64,000 nucleotides of DNA. Origin: UBA11606 sp964504305 (GTDB taxonomy: Bacteria; Actinomycetota; Acidimicrobiia; Acidimicrobiales; Aldehydirespiratoraceae). Below are positions 15,760 through 23,891 of this stretch, piece by piece. The translations under genes were made by a program, and so were the position numbers. The stretch's first letter is position 1, and each line of letters begins with the position of its first letter. The notes under the pieces are model-generated. The model saw nothing but the letters and a program-made list of their open reading frames with translations, was not told the DNA's origin and made no database searches. The DNA lies in the NCBI GenBank assembly GCA_964504305.1, contig CAZDEB010000009.1, forward strand, positions 62,001 to 126,000. Reading direction: 5' to 3'.

Positions 15760-16755
15760 ATGACCAACGACCTCGCGCTCATCGACGATGGCCCGCTGAT
15801 CAACACCGACGCTCTGCCCGAGTCGCTTGGCTGGGCCCTCAAAGACGAAGGTCTGTGCCGCGACGATCGTTGTGTGCTGGTGCCCGACCGCGACGCTTTG
15901 ACCAGCGGGGACATGATTGACGTAACCGCCGTTGCTGCGCTCTTGGACCGGCCGGCCCTTGTCGACGAGACCTCGGGGTTGGTGGCAGTTGGTGCCGAGC
16001 GGGGCCAGCGTCGCGCCGGGATCAACCAGCTGCAGGCGCCCGACTTTTCGTTGCCCAACGCGGCCGGCGAACTCACGTCGTTGTCTGAGTATCGCGGTCG
16101 CAAACGGCTGCTTGTTGCATTTGCAACTTGGTGAGGTTGTGCTCTTCACCTGCCCGGGTGGCAGGACTTGCAGAACGAACTGGGTGCCGACAACCTCCAG
16201 ATCATCGCGGTCGCGATTGATGAAGACGTCGAAAAGGTCAAGGCCGCGGCCGAAGGCATCAACTATCCAGTGTTGATCGATGCTCAGCATCTTCTCAGCG
16301 AACTGTATGGCATCTCCAACGTGCCAACGGTGGTGATGATCGACGAAAACGACCGTATTGCCCGCCCCAATTGGAGTGCTTCGGGCAACGACGCTTTCCG
16401 CGAATTCAGCGGTATTGATTCGGACCGTCAACACGACCGGATTCGACGCTGGGTGCGTGAAGGCGACGCTGGCACCACCGAAGACGAAGCGAGGGCCGCG
16501 GTCCCGGACTATTCGGCCGACGACGAAGCCGCCCAACTGCACTTCCGTGTTGCGGCCGAGCTTCGTCGCCGAGGCGACGACGAGGGAGCGGCCCGCAACT
16601 TCGACCGAGCCGCCGAGTTGGCGCCGCACGACTGGACCATCCGACGGGCCATGTTGCCGCTTCGCGGCGAAGATCCGTTTGGCCAAGGCTTCTTTGACCT
16701 CTACGGCGAACACCAGGCCGCCGGCAGCCCGTACCGTGGCCTCCACGGCTACTGA
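15760..16755 (+). CDS. candidate selenoprotein: ResA/TlpA-like thiol redox protein with in-frame UGA
   Basis: One uninterrupted frame runs from ATG 15760 to TGA 16753-16755, with a single internal TGA at 16132-16134. Residues before and after it belong to one thioredoxin-like domain: APDFSLPNAAGELTSLSEY, then LLVAFATW-(UGA)-GCALHLPGW, a late INYPVLID segment, and VPTVVMID with the cis-Pro. The UGA is codon 125, at the first redox position (W-U-G-C), where TlpA/ResA proteins have Cys; Cys127 is the partner. If read as selenocysteine the protein has 331 residues, with a 90-residue N-terminal region holding Cys-rich LCRDDRC and a C-terminal helical, TPR-like region (FRVAAELRRRGDDEGAARNF). The pattern fits a ResA-like WAxxUGC motif I recall from selenoprotein families (not checkable here). 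A SECIS-like hairpin follows. No selA/B/C/D gene is in the window. The alternative is a single Cys-to-stop mutation. Confidence 0.75.
16149..16165 (+). promoter_or_regulatory. candidate bacterial SECIS hairpin downstream of UGA
   Basis: CCTGCC (16149-16154) pairs perfectly with GGCAGG (16160-16165) around the loop CGGGT. The loop begins 20 nt after the UGA and has G at its second position. As I recall the bacterial SECIS rules (loop 16-37 nt after UGA, a G in the first two loop bases, short stem), all are met. It lies inside the coding sequence, as bacterial SECIS elements do. Confidence 0.6.
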
Positions 16756-16790
16756 CTAGGCCCGTAGCAACTGGCTTGTAGGACTCACTC

Positions 16791-17390
16791 ATGAGCGGCG
16801 CACGAATACTCGGCTTGGATCGCCGCGTTGGCGCGGCACGGCTCAATGTCGCCGTGAAGCTGGCGCTTTTCGTGTCGTTCGCTGCGGCGCTGACTGTTCC
16901 AATCGACGCCCTTGACGGCAAAGCGATGGAGCTGCGGGCTCCGCTGTTCATGGCGTCGGCGGTGCTTGTGCCCTTGATTGGTTGGCGACGGCGGTGGGAG
17001 CCGTACGCCCACGTTGGCGACGCGTTGTTGGCGGCGCCGTTTCTGCTCGACACGCTCGGCAACCTCCTGGGCATCTACGACTCGTACGCCCGCACCGACG
17101 ACGTGTTGCATGCCATCAACTGGGTGCTGCTGGTCGGGGCCTATCACGCCTTTCGGTTCCGCAACGTTGGCGATACTCGTAACGCGGTGTTCCTTGGCTA
17201 CGGCTTCGGTGCCGTGGCGATCATTTGGTGGGAAGCGATGGAATGGACGGTGTCCTCTGATGGCTTTGGGGGAGCGGACGGACTTTCACTTACCTATGGC
17301 GACACGGTCGGCGACCTGGTCTTGTCCAGCACCGGCGGTCTGATCGGCTCGCTCCTGGCCGTGTGGTTGTTCGGCCCGCGCCGCCCCTGA
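16791..17390 (+). CDS. integral membrane protein, DUF2238/YjdF-like
   Basis: The 199-residue product has about six hydrophobic segments. Conserved-looking acidic residues lie in or near helices: YARTDDVLHAINWVLLVGAY, WWEAMEWTV and YGDTVGDLVLSSTGGLIG. This D-D-H / E-W / D-D-G arrangement resembles DUF2238 (YjdF) membrane proteins, whose function is unknown; the family call is moderate. A TAGGAC hexamer 6 nt before the ATG is a near match to the leaderless pattern. It follows the selenoprotein candidate by 35 bp on the same strand and may be co-transcribed. Confidence 0.6.
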   Translation: MSGARILGLDRRVGAARLNVAVKLALFVSFAAALTVPIDALDGKAMELRAPLFMASAVLVPLIGWRRRWEPYAHVGDALLAAPFLLDTLGNLLGIYDSYARTDDVLHAINWVLLVGAYHAFRFRNVGDTRNAVFLGYGFGAVAIIWWEAMEWTVSSDGFGGADGLSLTYGDTVGDLVLSSTGGLIGSLLAVWLFGPRRP

Positions 17391-17424
17391 CCGCCTCCTA
17401 CGGGTTGCTGTGACAGTATGTCGA

Positions 17425-17892
17425 ATGTCAACCATCGAAAATCGGGTTCCGCCGCTGGTCTGGATGGTCCTCGCGGCCGTTCTCAACTGGGTCATTGACA
17501 GCCAAGTGGGCGATTCCCCCGACATCGGCGGCGCGTTGCAGATCGTCATTGCCGCGGCGTTCGGCCTCATCGGTTTTGGTTTCCTTGGTGCGGGGATTTC
17601 CGCGTTCAGCGAGGCCGACACGACCGTCAATCCTCACGCCATCGATGACGCCTCATCTTTGGTTGCGGTAGGCGTGTATCGAGTGACGCGCAACCCGATG
17701 TACGTCGGGATGGCGTGCGCCCTCATCGGCTTTGGCGTGTTGTTTGGCGACTGGGTGGCGCTGGCGGTCTCACTACCGACGTTCGTCGTGGTGATGAGCC
17801 GTTTGCAGATCGTGCCCGAAGAGCGGGTGATGGCCGCCAAGTTTGGTGACAGCTATGTCACCTACCGGTCCGAAGTGCGACGCTGGATTTAG
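17425..17892 (+). CDS. isoprenylcysteine carboxyl methyltransferase (ICMT)-family membrane protein
   Basis: The 155-residue protein has about four hydrophobic helices and the C-terminal ICMT/PEMT signature: VYRVTRNPMYVGMACALIGF followed by EERVMAAKFGDSYVTYRSEV, which holds the SAM-binding and active-site Glu/Arg. Bacterial members methylate unknown acceptors, and isoprenylation of proteins is not expected here. The ATG at 17425 is chosen (MSTIENRVPP); GTG 17410 in the same frame is possible. It is the last gene before a strong bidirectional terminator and convergent with nrdB. Confidence 0.75.
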   Translation: MSTIENRVPPLVWMVLAAVLNWVIDSQVGDSPDIGGALQIVIAAAFGLIGFGFLGAGISAFSEADTTVNPHAIDDASSLVAVGVYRVTRNPMYVGMACALIGFGVLFGDWVALAVSLPTFVVVMSRLQIVPEERVMAAKFGDSYVTYRSEVRRWI

Positions 17893-17927
17893 AGCCCACC
17901 GAACATCGGGCGCTTTGGCGTACGCGG

Positions 17928-17961
17928 GACGGCCGCCTTGTTCGTGAACAAGGCGGCCGTC
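17928..17961. terminator. 15-bp perfect hairpin, probable bidirectional terminator
   Basis: GACGGCCGCCTTGTT and its exact reverse complement flank a CGTG loop, between the convergent ICMT gene and nrdB. Symmetry suits termination on both strands. Confidence 0.7.
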
Positions 17962-17966
17962 TGAGG

Positions 17967-17995
17967 TCACCTGACTGGTGAGGCCAGGTGATTTT
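17967..17995 (+). terminator. second hairpin followed by T4
   Basis: TCACCTG (17967-17973) pairs with CAGGTGA (17985-17991), followed directly by TTTT. It lies 5 bp after the stronger hairpin, giving a double barrier for plus-strand transcription. Confidence 0.5.
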
Positions 17996-18025
17996 GGCTC
18001 GGGGAAGCCGAACTGGAGAGACCGG

Positions 18026-19108
18026 TTAGAAGTCCTCGTCGAAGGAAACATCGCCCTCGACGCCGACCTGGTAGGCCGACACGGTGCGTTCGAAGAAGTT
18101 GGATAGTTCCTGAACGTCTTGCAGTTCCATGAACGCAAACGGGTTCTTGGACCCGAAACGTTTGGGCAGACCGAGCTGACCGAGTCGTTGGTCGGCTACG
18201 AACTCGAGGTATTTGCGGGTGTCGCCGGTCGACATGCCGGGGACCCCTTCGCCAAGAAGGTCCTCGGCGAACTGGAACTCGGCGTCGACAGCCTCTTCGA
18301 GCATTGTGGTGATGCGATCGCCCAAATCGTCGTCGAACAGGTCGGGCTCTTCGGCGCGAACGGTCTCGATCACTTCGAAAGCGAAGTTCATGTGCATCGA
18401 TTCGTCGCGAAACACCCAGTTGGTTCCGGCCGCCAGCCCGTTGAGCAGCCCTTTTGAACGCAAGAAATAGACATAGGCGAAAGCGCCGTAGAAGAACAGG
18501 CCTTCGATGCACGCCGCGAAGCAGATGAGGTTCATGAGGAATCGTTTGCGATCCTCTTTGGTTTGTAGCGGCCCTGATCCGACCGAACTCATCCACTTGA
18601 AGCAGAACTCGGCCTTCTTGCGGATCGCCGGGATGTTCTCGATTGCTGCGAAGGCCTCGGCCCGCTCCTCGTGATCGGGGATGTAGTTGTCGAGCAAGTT
18701 GAGGTAGAACTGAACGTGCAGCGCCTCTTCGTAGAGCTGCCGCGACAGGTACATCCGGGCCTCGGGAGCGTTGATGTGCTCGTAGAGGTTGAGGACGAGG
18801 TTGTTGGCCACGATCGAGTCGCCGGTGGCGAAGAACGCCACTAGCCGGCTGATGAGGTGCTTCTCAGCCGGCATGAGCTTGCGGTCGAGGTCGGTTAGGT
18901 CGTCGGAGAAGTCGATCTCTTCGACGGTCCAGGTGTTCTTGATGGCGTCCTTGTACATCTCGAAGAACCGCGGGTACCGCATGGGCCGCAACGTGAGGTC
19001 GAAACCGGGATCAAGAATGTTGGTGTGAGAAGACGCCGGAGTGGCGCGATGGCCAAGCGTGGCCGGGTCGTAGCTCGGCGCAAGAGTGAGGTCGTCGGCT
19101 AGCGCCAT
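18026..19108 (-). CDS. nrdB: ribonucleoside-diphosphate reductase small (radical) subunit
   Basis: The 360-residue protein has the full diiron ligand set: Asp97 (ATGDSI), Glu128 and His131 (EEALH), Glu202 (CIEGLF), Glu236 and His239 (DESMH). The radical Tyr is at 135, four residues after His131, as in class Ia enzymes, so a Tyr radical is expected. The C-terminal tail (VSFDEDF) is the docking peptide for NrdA. It supplies the radical for reduction of ribonucleotides to deoxyribonucleotides. ATG 19108 overlaps the nrdA stop (TGATG), so it is translationally coupled. No nrdI or nrdE/F-type neighbours are seen, which also argues against class Ib. Confidence 0.95.
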   Translation of the reverse strand: MALADDLTLAPSYDPATLGHRATPASSHTNILDPGFDLTLRPMRYPRFFEMYKDAIKNTWTVEEIDFSDDLTDLDRKLMPAEKHLISRLVAFFATGDSIVANNLVLNLYEHINAPEARMYLSRQLYEEALHVQFYLNLLDNYIPDHEERAEAFAAIENIPAIRKKAEFCFKWMSSVGSGPLQTKEDRKRFLMNLICFAACIEGLFFYGAFAYVYFLRSKGLLNGLAAGTNWVFRDESMHMNFAFEVIETVRAEEPDLFDDDLGDRITTMLEEAVDAEFQFAEDLLGEGVPGMSTGDTRKYLEFVADQRLGQLGLPKRFGSKNPFAFMELQDVQELSNFFERTVSAYQVGVEGDVSFDEDF

Positions 19109-21579
19109 CAGTCGCACGCTTCGCAGTGTTCGGGGTTTTCGAGCGAACAAGCCAAAGCTTCTTGGTCGGTGAACGTCTTCTTGGGTTGACCGCCACCGGG
19201 ACCGTCGGGTGCGGGGCCGCTGGTTGGTCCGCTGGTCGAGGTGGTTTTGTTGATGCGGGTGGCGGGACGGCTACGCAAGTAGTAGGTGGTCTTCAGGCCA
19301 GCCTTCCAGGCGTACATGTACATCGACGAAAGCTTGCCGATGGTGGGCGACTCCATGAACAAGTTGAGCGATTGGCTCTGATCGATGAAGGCGCCCCGTT
19401 CGGCGGCCATCTCGATGAGTGACTTCATCGGGATTTCCCACGCCGTTCGGTATACCGCTTTGAGATCCTCAGGGATGCGATCGACGTCTTGGATGGATCC
19501 CTCCGACTTCTTGACGTCGGCAATCATTTGCGCATCCCATAGGCCTCGGCCCTGCAGCTCTTTGACGAGGTAGCGGTTGATCTGCATGAACTCGCCCGAC
19601 AACGTCTCGCGCTTGAACAAGTTGGATACCTGCGGCTCGATGCATTCGTAACAACCAGCGATCGACGCGATGGTGGCGGTCGGCGCGATGGCGATCATGA
19701 GCGAGTTGCGAAGGCCATGTTGCTCGATCCGGTCGCGAAGGGCTGCCCACCGTTCGGGGTCCGACGGCTCGACGCCCCATAGATCGAACTGAAGGTCGCC
19801 TCTAGCGGCGCGGGTTTCGGGGAACGCCTCGTGAGCACCGTTGGCTTCGGCTAGCTCGGTTGAGGCCCACAGCGCGTTGAAATAAATCTCTTCGGAGATG
19901 CGGCGGCTCACTTGACGGGCCACCGGGCTGTCGAACGGCACGCCCATCTTGAAGAAGACGTCTTGCAGGCCCATCAGGCCCAGGCCAACGGGTCGCCAAC
20001 GGCGGTTGGACGCGCCCGCCTCCGAGGTCGGGTAGTAGTTGATGTCGATCACTCGGTCGAGGAACGGCACCACCTGGCGCACGACTTCGCCGACGCGGTT
20101 GAAGTCGACCGTGGTGACCCCTTCGGACTCGACCACGAACTCACCGAGGTTGACCGACCCAAGGTTGCAAACCGCGGTTTCGTCTTGGCTCGTGACCTCG
20201 AGAATTTCGGTGCACAAGTTGGAAAGGTGCACAACCCGGTCGCGGCTGTTCTTGTTGTCGCCGTTTGCGCCGGGTCCGGTCTGGTTGCACTTGTTGTTGG
20301 ACGAATCCTTGAAGGTCATCCAACCGTTGCCGGTTTCGGCCAACGACTTCATCATGCGCTGATAAAGATGACGAGCCGGTACCTGCTTCTCGTAGAGGCC
20401 GTCGGCTTCGGCTTGTTCGTAAATCGAACGGAACTCGTCGCCGAACGTGTCGATCAGGTCGGGGACCTTCTTGGGGTCGAACAGGCTCCACTGCCAGTCC
20501 TTCTCGACACGCTCCATGAACAGGTCGGGGATCCAGTTGGCCAAGTTGATGTTGTGGGTGCGGCGGGCGTGATCGCCGGTGTTGTCTCGCAACTCGAGGA
20601 ACTGCTCGATATCGGCGTGCCAAGCTTCGAGGTAGACGCACGCGGCCCCTTTGCGGCGTCCACCCTGGTTGACCGCGGCAACCGATGCATCGAGGGTCTT
20701 GAGCCAAGGAACGATGCCGTTGGACAGGCCGTTGGTGCCAACAATCAGACTGTTCTTGGAACGAATCCGGTGCCACGCCACGCCGATGCCGCCGGCGTAC
20801 TTGGAGAGCCGAGCAATGTCGGTGTAGCGCTTGTAGATGCCTTCGAGGGAATCTTCGGGAGAGTCGAGGAGGTAGCAGCTCGACATCTGAGGGTGAGTGG
20901 TGCCCGAGTTGAACAACGTGGGACTCGAGGCAAGGTACGACAGCGACGACATGAGGTCGTAGAAGCGGATTGCTTCGTCGGGGTCGGTGCTCAAGCCGCA
21001 GGCCACCCGCAAAAAGAAGTACTGGGGGGTTTCGATGACCTCGCGAGTTTCGGGGTGACGCAAGAGGTAACGGTCGTACACGGTGCGTAGACCGAAGAAC
21101 TCGAAGTTCTTGTCGCGTTGGGTGTTGATCGCCGCGTTGAGGGTCGGGGCGTGGGTGGTGACGAATTCGAGAACGTCGTCGCCGATGATGCCGAGGCGGT
21201 GGCCGAGGGTGACCGATTCGGAGAACCAAGGAACGTTTTGGTTGCGAACTTCTTTGTCGATGTAGGTCGCCAACATACGAGCGGCGAGCTTGGAGTAGTT
21301 GGGTTCTTCGACGATGAGTCCGGCTGCGGTGCGGATCGAGAGTTCGTCCAGTTCTTGAGTGGTGGCCCCGTCGGCCAAGGCCGCGATGGTGCGGGTCGAG
21401 ACGACCATGGGGTCGACCCCCAGCAGGCCTTCGGTCGCCCGAGCAACCGCGTTGACAATCTTGTTGACATCGACGGGAACCAGAGCGCCGTTGCGTTTTT
21501 TGACGCGCATCGTGGTGACCGCGTCGATGGATTGTGCTGTGTTATCGACTGCAGTCAGACGATCTTCGATGATGGCCAT
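19108..21579 (-). CDS. nrdA: ribonucleoside-diphosphate reductase large (catalytic) subunit
   Basis: The 823-residue protein begins with an ATP-cone domain (about residues 24-112, MRVKKRNGALVPVDVNKIVN) for allosteric activity control. The 10-stranded barrel carries the substrate Cys in MSSCYLL, the active-site loop NLCTEI (Asn, Cys, Glu), NLGSVNL, and the phosphate-binding APTATIASIAG. The C-terminal Cys pair for thioredoxin or glutaredoxin reduction is in EHCEACD, and a Ser/Thr/Pro/Gly-rich linker (about 765-800) precedes it. It reduces ribonucleoside diphosphates with NrdB. AGGGG about 8 nt before the ATG is a ribosome site. Upstream are a promoter with repeats and a DnaA box. Confidence 0.95.
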   Translation of the reverse strand: MAIIEDRLTAVDNTAQSIDAVTTMRVKKRNGALVPVDVNKIVNAVARATEGLLGVDPMVVSTRTIAALADGATTQELDELSIRTAAGLIVEEPNYSKLAARMLATYIDKEVRNQNVPWFSESVTLGHRLGIIGDDVLEFVTTHAPTLNAAINTQRDKNFEFFGLRTVYDRYLLRHPETREVIETPQYFFLRVACGLSTDPDEAIRFYDLMSSLSYLASSPTLFNSGTTHPQMSSCYLLDSPEDSLEGIYKRYTDIARLSKYAGGIGVAWHRIRSKNSLIVGTNGLSNGIVPWLKTLDASVAAVNQGGRRKGAACVYLEAWHADIEQFLELRDNTGDHARRTHNINLANWIPDLFMERVEKDWQWSLFDPKKVPDLIDTFGDEFRSIYEQAEADGLYEKQVPARHLYQRMMKSLAETGNGWMTFKDSSNNKCNQTGPGANGDNKNSRDRVVHLSNLCTEILEVTSQDETAVCNLGSVNLGEFVVESEGVTTVDFNRVGEVVRQVVPFLDRVIDINYYPTSEAGASNRRWRPVGLGLMGLQDVFFKMGVPFDSPVARQVSRRISEEIYFNALWASTELAEANGAHEAFPETRAARGDLQFDLWGVEPSDPERWAALRDRIEQHGLRNSLMIAIAPTATIASIAGCYECIEPQVSNLFKRETLSGEFMQINRYLVKELQGRGLWDAQMIADVKKSEGSIQDVDRIPEDLKAVYRTAWEIPMKSLIEMAAERGAFIDQSQSLNLFMESPTIGKLSSMYMYAWKAGLKTTYYLRSRPATRINKTTSTSGPTSGPAPDGPGGGQPKKTFTDQEALACSLENPEHCEACD

Positions 21580-21682
21580 GTATGGCGCCCCTCTTACCGC
21601 GCCGAGATCACCAACCGAACAATTGGGTGGCTCTCGACTTCACCACCCGTTCGACCTCGCCGTGCAACCGGCAGGGTGTGCA

Positions 21683-21712
21683 ATTACAGCCGCGTAATTA
21701 CACCCACGTCAA
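21683..21712 (-). promoter_or_regulatory. nrdAB promoter (TTGACG, 18 bp, TGTAAT) with overlapping repeats
   Basis: On the minus strand TTGACG (21712-21707) and TGTAAT (21688-21683) are 18 bp apart, about 105 bp upstream of nrdA. A TGTAATTAC repeat in the spacer and TGTAATTGC over the -10 form direct repeats 14 bp apart. CCGCGTAATT (21690-21699) recurs inverted as AATTACGCGG at 21745-21754. The repeats do not match the classic NrdR box, so the regulator is not named. Confidence 0.5.
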
Positions 21713-21818
21713 GGAATAGTTTTCACAAACCTCATGAGCCTTGGAATTACGCGGAATCACCGATGGCGTTCGCGCGGTGAGTGTTCGGTTGAAGGTCCCC
21801 GAACGCGACGCCAGGGGG

Positions 21819-21827
21819 TTATCCACA
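21819..21827 (+). promoter_or_regulatory. consensus DnaA box upstream of nrdAB
   Basis: TTATCCACA, an exact 9-mer DnaA box, lies about 110 bp upstream of the nrdAB -35. In E. coli DnaA binds the nrdAB promoter and couples nucleotide supply to replication; the same is inferred here. Only one exact box is seen. Confidence 0.5.
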
Positions 21828-21873
21828 AGGGTCTTGTAATTTGGGTTCGGTCCTGCAACTTGAGCCGGACTGG

Positions 21874-22362
21874 CTAGTTAGCTGATGTCGGGCTCAGCCG
21901 AAAGATCCGAAACTCCCGCTCGGTGAGCTCGGTGTAGGCATTCCATCCACCGAAGTGGGCCAGCGCTTTTGACCACGCTTCGGCTCGTTCTTGGCCGCTG
22001 AGCAGGGTGGCATGGACCGCGAAGTTGCGCCCCCGTTGGGTGATCTCGGCGTCGGGGTTGGCGATCAGGTTGGCGGTCCAGGCCGGATGATGATCCTGGG
22101 CGAAGTTGCTGCCAACCACGACGAACGTGTCGTCGCCCAGGGGCACTGCTTCGAGTGGGGTTTCGCGTCGTAGCCCGGATTTGGCGCCGGTCGACCAAAG
22201 CACTAGTCCCGCACCGGGCACGAACTTGCCTCGGGTGACGCGCCGCATAGCTCGGTGCACCCGGGGCAGCGCTTTGGGTGCGATCTTGCGGAACCACGGC
22301 TTGGTAACAATTGCAGCGATGCGGTCGTCGGCGCTTGCTCGAGGTTTGAACTCGTTGCTCAT
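21874..22362 (-). CDS. DDN-family deazaflavin (F420)-dependent nitroreductase-like protein
   Basis: The 162-residue protein shows the split-barrel pattern of the DDN family: GLVLWSTGAKSGLRRETPLE, then DDTFVVVGSNFAQDHHPAWT and LIANPDAEITQRGRNF. GxKSG.RR, G(S/N).G and HPAW..NL are the known F420-contact signatures. These enzymes reduce nitro compounds, quinones or unsaturated lactones with F420H2. Its ATG overlaps the stop of the upstream aldehyde dehydrogenase (TAATG), so the two form an operon. Together with two LLM oxidoreductases in this window it suggests an F420-making organism. Confidence 0.88.
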   Translation of the reverse strand: MSNEFKPRASADDRIAAIVTKPWFRKIAPKALPRVHRAMRRVTRGKFVPGAGLVLWSTGAKSGLRRETPLEAVPLGDDTFVVVGSNFAQDHHPAWTANLIANPDAEITQRGRNFAVHATLLSGQERAEAWSKALAHFGGWNAYTELTEREFRIFRLSPTSAN

Positions 22363-23786
22363 TAGAGGAACCGACGGATGAGTTTCTCTTTTTTGGCGGT
22401 GTACGGCGGGTAGAGAAGCTTGACGTCGGGGCGGGTTGGCTTCTTGAGCACCGCACGCATGTTGGAGAACTCTTCGAAGCCTGACTCACCGTGGTAGCGC
22501 CCGATGCCCGATTCTCCGACCCCTCCGAAGGGAAGCTCGCCTGGTCCGCAATGCAACAGTACGTGATTGATCACCGTGCCGCCGGCGCTGGTGTTGGCGA
22601 TCACGTGGTCGGTGACTTCGTCGTTTTCGCTGAACACGTACAAGGCCAGTGGCTTTTCGCGCTCGTTCACGAACTCGATGGCCGCCTCAACCGACGCAGC
22701 GGTTATGACCGGAAGTACCGGTCCGAAAATTTCCTCTTGCATCAAGGGAGAGTTGAGGTCCGGATCGACGATCACGGTGGGGTCGACGTAGCGGGTTGCC
22801 GGGTCGTAGTGGCCACCAACAGCCACAGTGCCGCCGTGCTCGTCGAGCATCCGGCCGATGCGTTCGGTGTGACGGCTGTTCACGATCGAGCCGTAGTCGG
22901 CGTTGTCGGCTGGCGTCGTCCCCGCGGCGAACTCCTCGAACGCCGCGCCGATCGCCGAGACCAATTCGTCGCGTTTGGCTTCGCTCACGAGCACGTAGTC
23001 GGGGGCGATGCAGGTCTGACCGGCATTGAGCCACTTGCCCCACGCAATGCGATGGGCCGCCACGTCGACGTTGACCGAGTCGTCAACAATGACCGGGCTT
23101 TTGCCGCCCAGTTCGAGAGTGACCGGGGTGAGGTTCTTGGCCGCGGCTTCGTAAACAATTCGACCAACTGCGGTCGACCCGGTGAAGAACACGTGGTCGT
23201 ACCGTTCGGCCAGCAACGCGGTCGCGACCGGAGCATCTCCTTGCACGACCGCAATTGCCTCGGAGTCGAGGTACCGCGGTATTAGCTCCGCTAGAGCGGC
23301 CGATGTTGCCGGCGCGACCTCGGACGGTTTGATGATCGCCGCGTTGCCGGCAGCGATAGCGGCAGCCAGCGGTTCGATGATCAGCTGCACCGGGTAGTTC
23401 CACGGCCCGATGATCAAGCTGACCCCGTACGGTTCCGCTACGAGGTAGCCCTTGCCGGGCCGGCTGTTGAGGGCGAGAGAGGCCTTGCGGGGTTTCATCC
23501 ACTTGGCGGTGTTCTTGCGAAGGTCTTTGATCTCGCCCCTCACGATGCCGATATCGGTCGCGTAAGCCTCGAGCGAGGGTTTGCCGACATCAGCCGCGAG
23601 CGCGTTCAGTAACCGCTCCGCCTCGAGGTCGAGCATGCGATCCAGTCCGTCGAGTTGGGCTTCGCGCCAACCGAGGGTGCGGGTGCGGCCAGTTGCGTAG
23701 GCGGCTTTGACGGCGGCGACGATGCCGGGGACTTCGTCGGTGGGGGTGTAAGCGGGGGTGGATACAGGGCGTTCGGTGAGAGCCAT
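22362..23786 (-). CDS. aldehyde dehydrogenase, class 3 / fatty-aldehyde type
   Basis: The 474-residue enzyme has Asn130 (GPWNYP), Glu225 (LELGGK) and catalytic Cys259 (GQTCIAPD). GPWNYPVQLIIEPLAAAIAA, with Tyr after Asn, and the hydrophobic C-terminus (YPPYTAKKEKLIRRFL) are typical of class 3 or long-chain fatty-aldehyde dehydrogenases. The likely role is oxidation of medium or long aldehydes to acids. The start MALTERP at 23786 is preceded at 6 nt by CAGAAT, a near match to the leaderless -10 pattern. The downstream F420-type gene is overlapped by 1 bp. The promoter region shared with the divergent amidase contains a 15-bp tandem repeat. Confidence 0.9.
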   Translation of the reverse strand: MALTERPVSTPAYTPTDEVPGIVAAVKAAYATGRTRTLGWREAQLDGLDRMLDLEAERLLNALAADVGKPSLEAYATDIGIVRGEIKDLRKNTAKWMKPRKASLALNSRPGKGYLVAEPYGVSLIIGPWNYPVQLIIEPLAAAIAAGNAAIIKPSEVAPATSAALAELIPRYLDSEAIAVVQGDAPVATALLAERYDHVFFTGSTAVGRIVYEAAAKNLTPVTLELGGKSPVIVDDSVNVDVAAHRIAWGKWLNAGQTCIAPDYVLVSEAKRDELVSAIGAAFEEFAAGTTPADNADYGSIVNSRHTERIGRMLDEHGGTVAVGGHYDPATRYVDPTVIVDPDLNSPLMQEEIFGPVLPVITAASVEAAIEFVNEREKPLALYVFSENDEVTDHVIANTSAGGTVINHVLLHCGPGELPFGGVGESGIGRYHGESGFEEFSNMRAVLKKPTRPDVKLLYPPYTAKKEKLIRRFL

Positions 23787-23814
23787 ACCCACATTCTGCC
23801 ACTTGCTACGCATT

Positions 23815-23870
23815 GGGTGCTATTGCGTTGGGTGCTATTGCGTCGGGTGCTTATTGCGTCGGGTTCTAGC
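23815..23870. repeat. 15-bp intergenic tandem repeat, about 3.7 copies
   Basis: Units GGGTGCTATTGCGTT, GGGTGCTATTGCGTC, a 16-bp variant with one extra T, and a partial GGGTTCTAGC lie end to end between the divergent aldehyde dehydrogenase and amidase genes. They end just upstream of the amidase -10 hexamer. Copy number may vary between strains. Confidence 0.7.
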
Positions 23871-23879
23871 GGGGACTAC

Positions 23880-23885
23880 TAGTGT
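23880..23885 (+). promoter_or_regulatory. -10 hexamer TAGTGT, leaderless amidase transcript
   Basis: TAGTGT ends 6 nt before the ATG at 23892. There is no Shine-Dalgarno sequence. Confidence 0.5.
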
Positions 23886-23891
23886 CGGGCC

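Noticed and set aside
15760..16134. Stand-alone 124-residue protein ending at the first TGA
   Set aside because: It would end in the middle of a thioredoxin fold. The same frame continues with the missing half of the domain.
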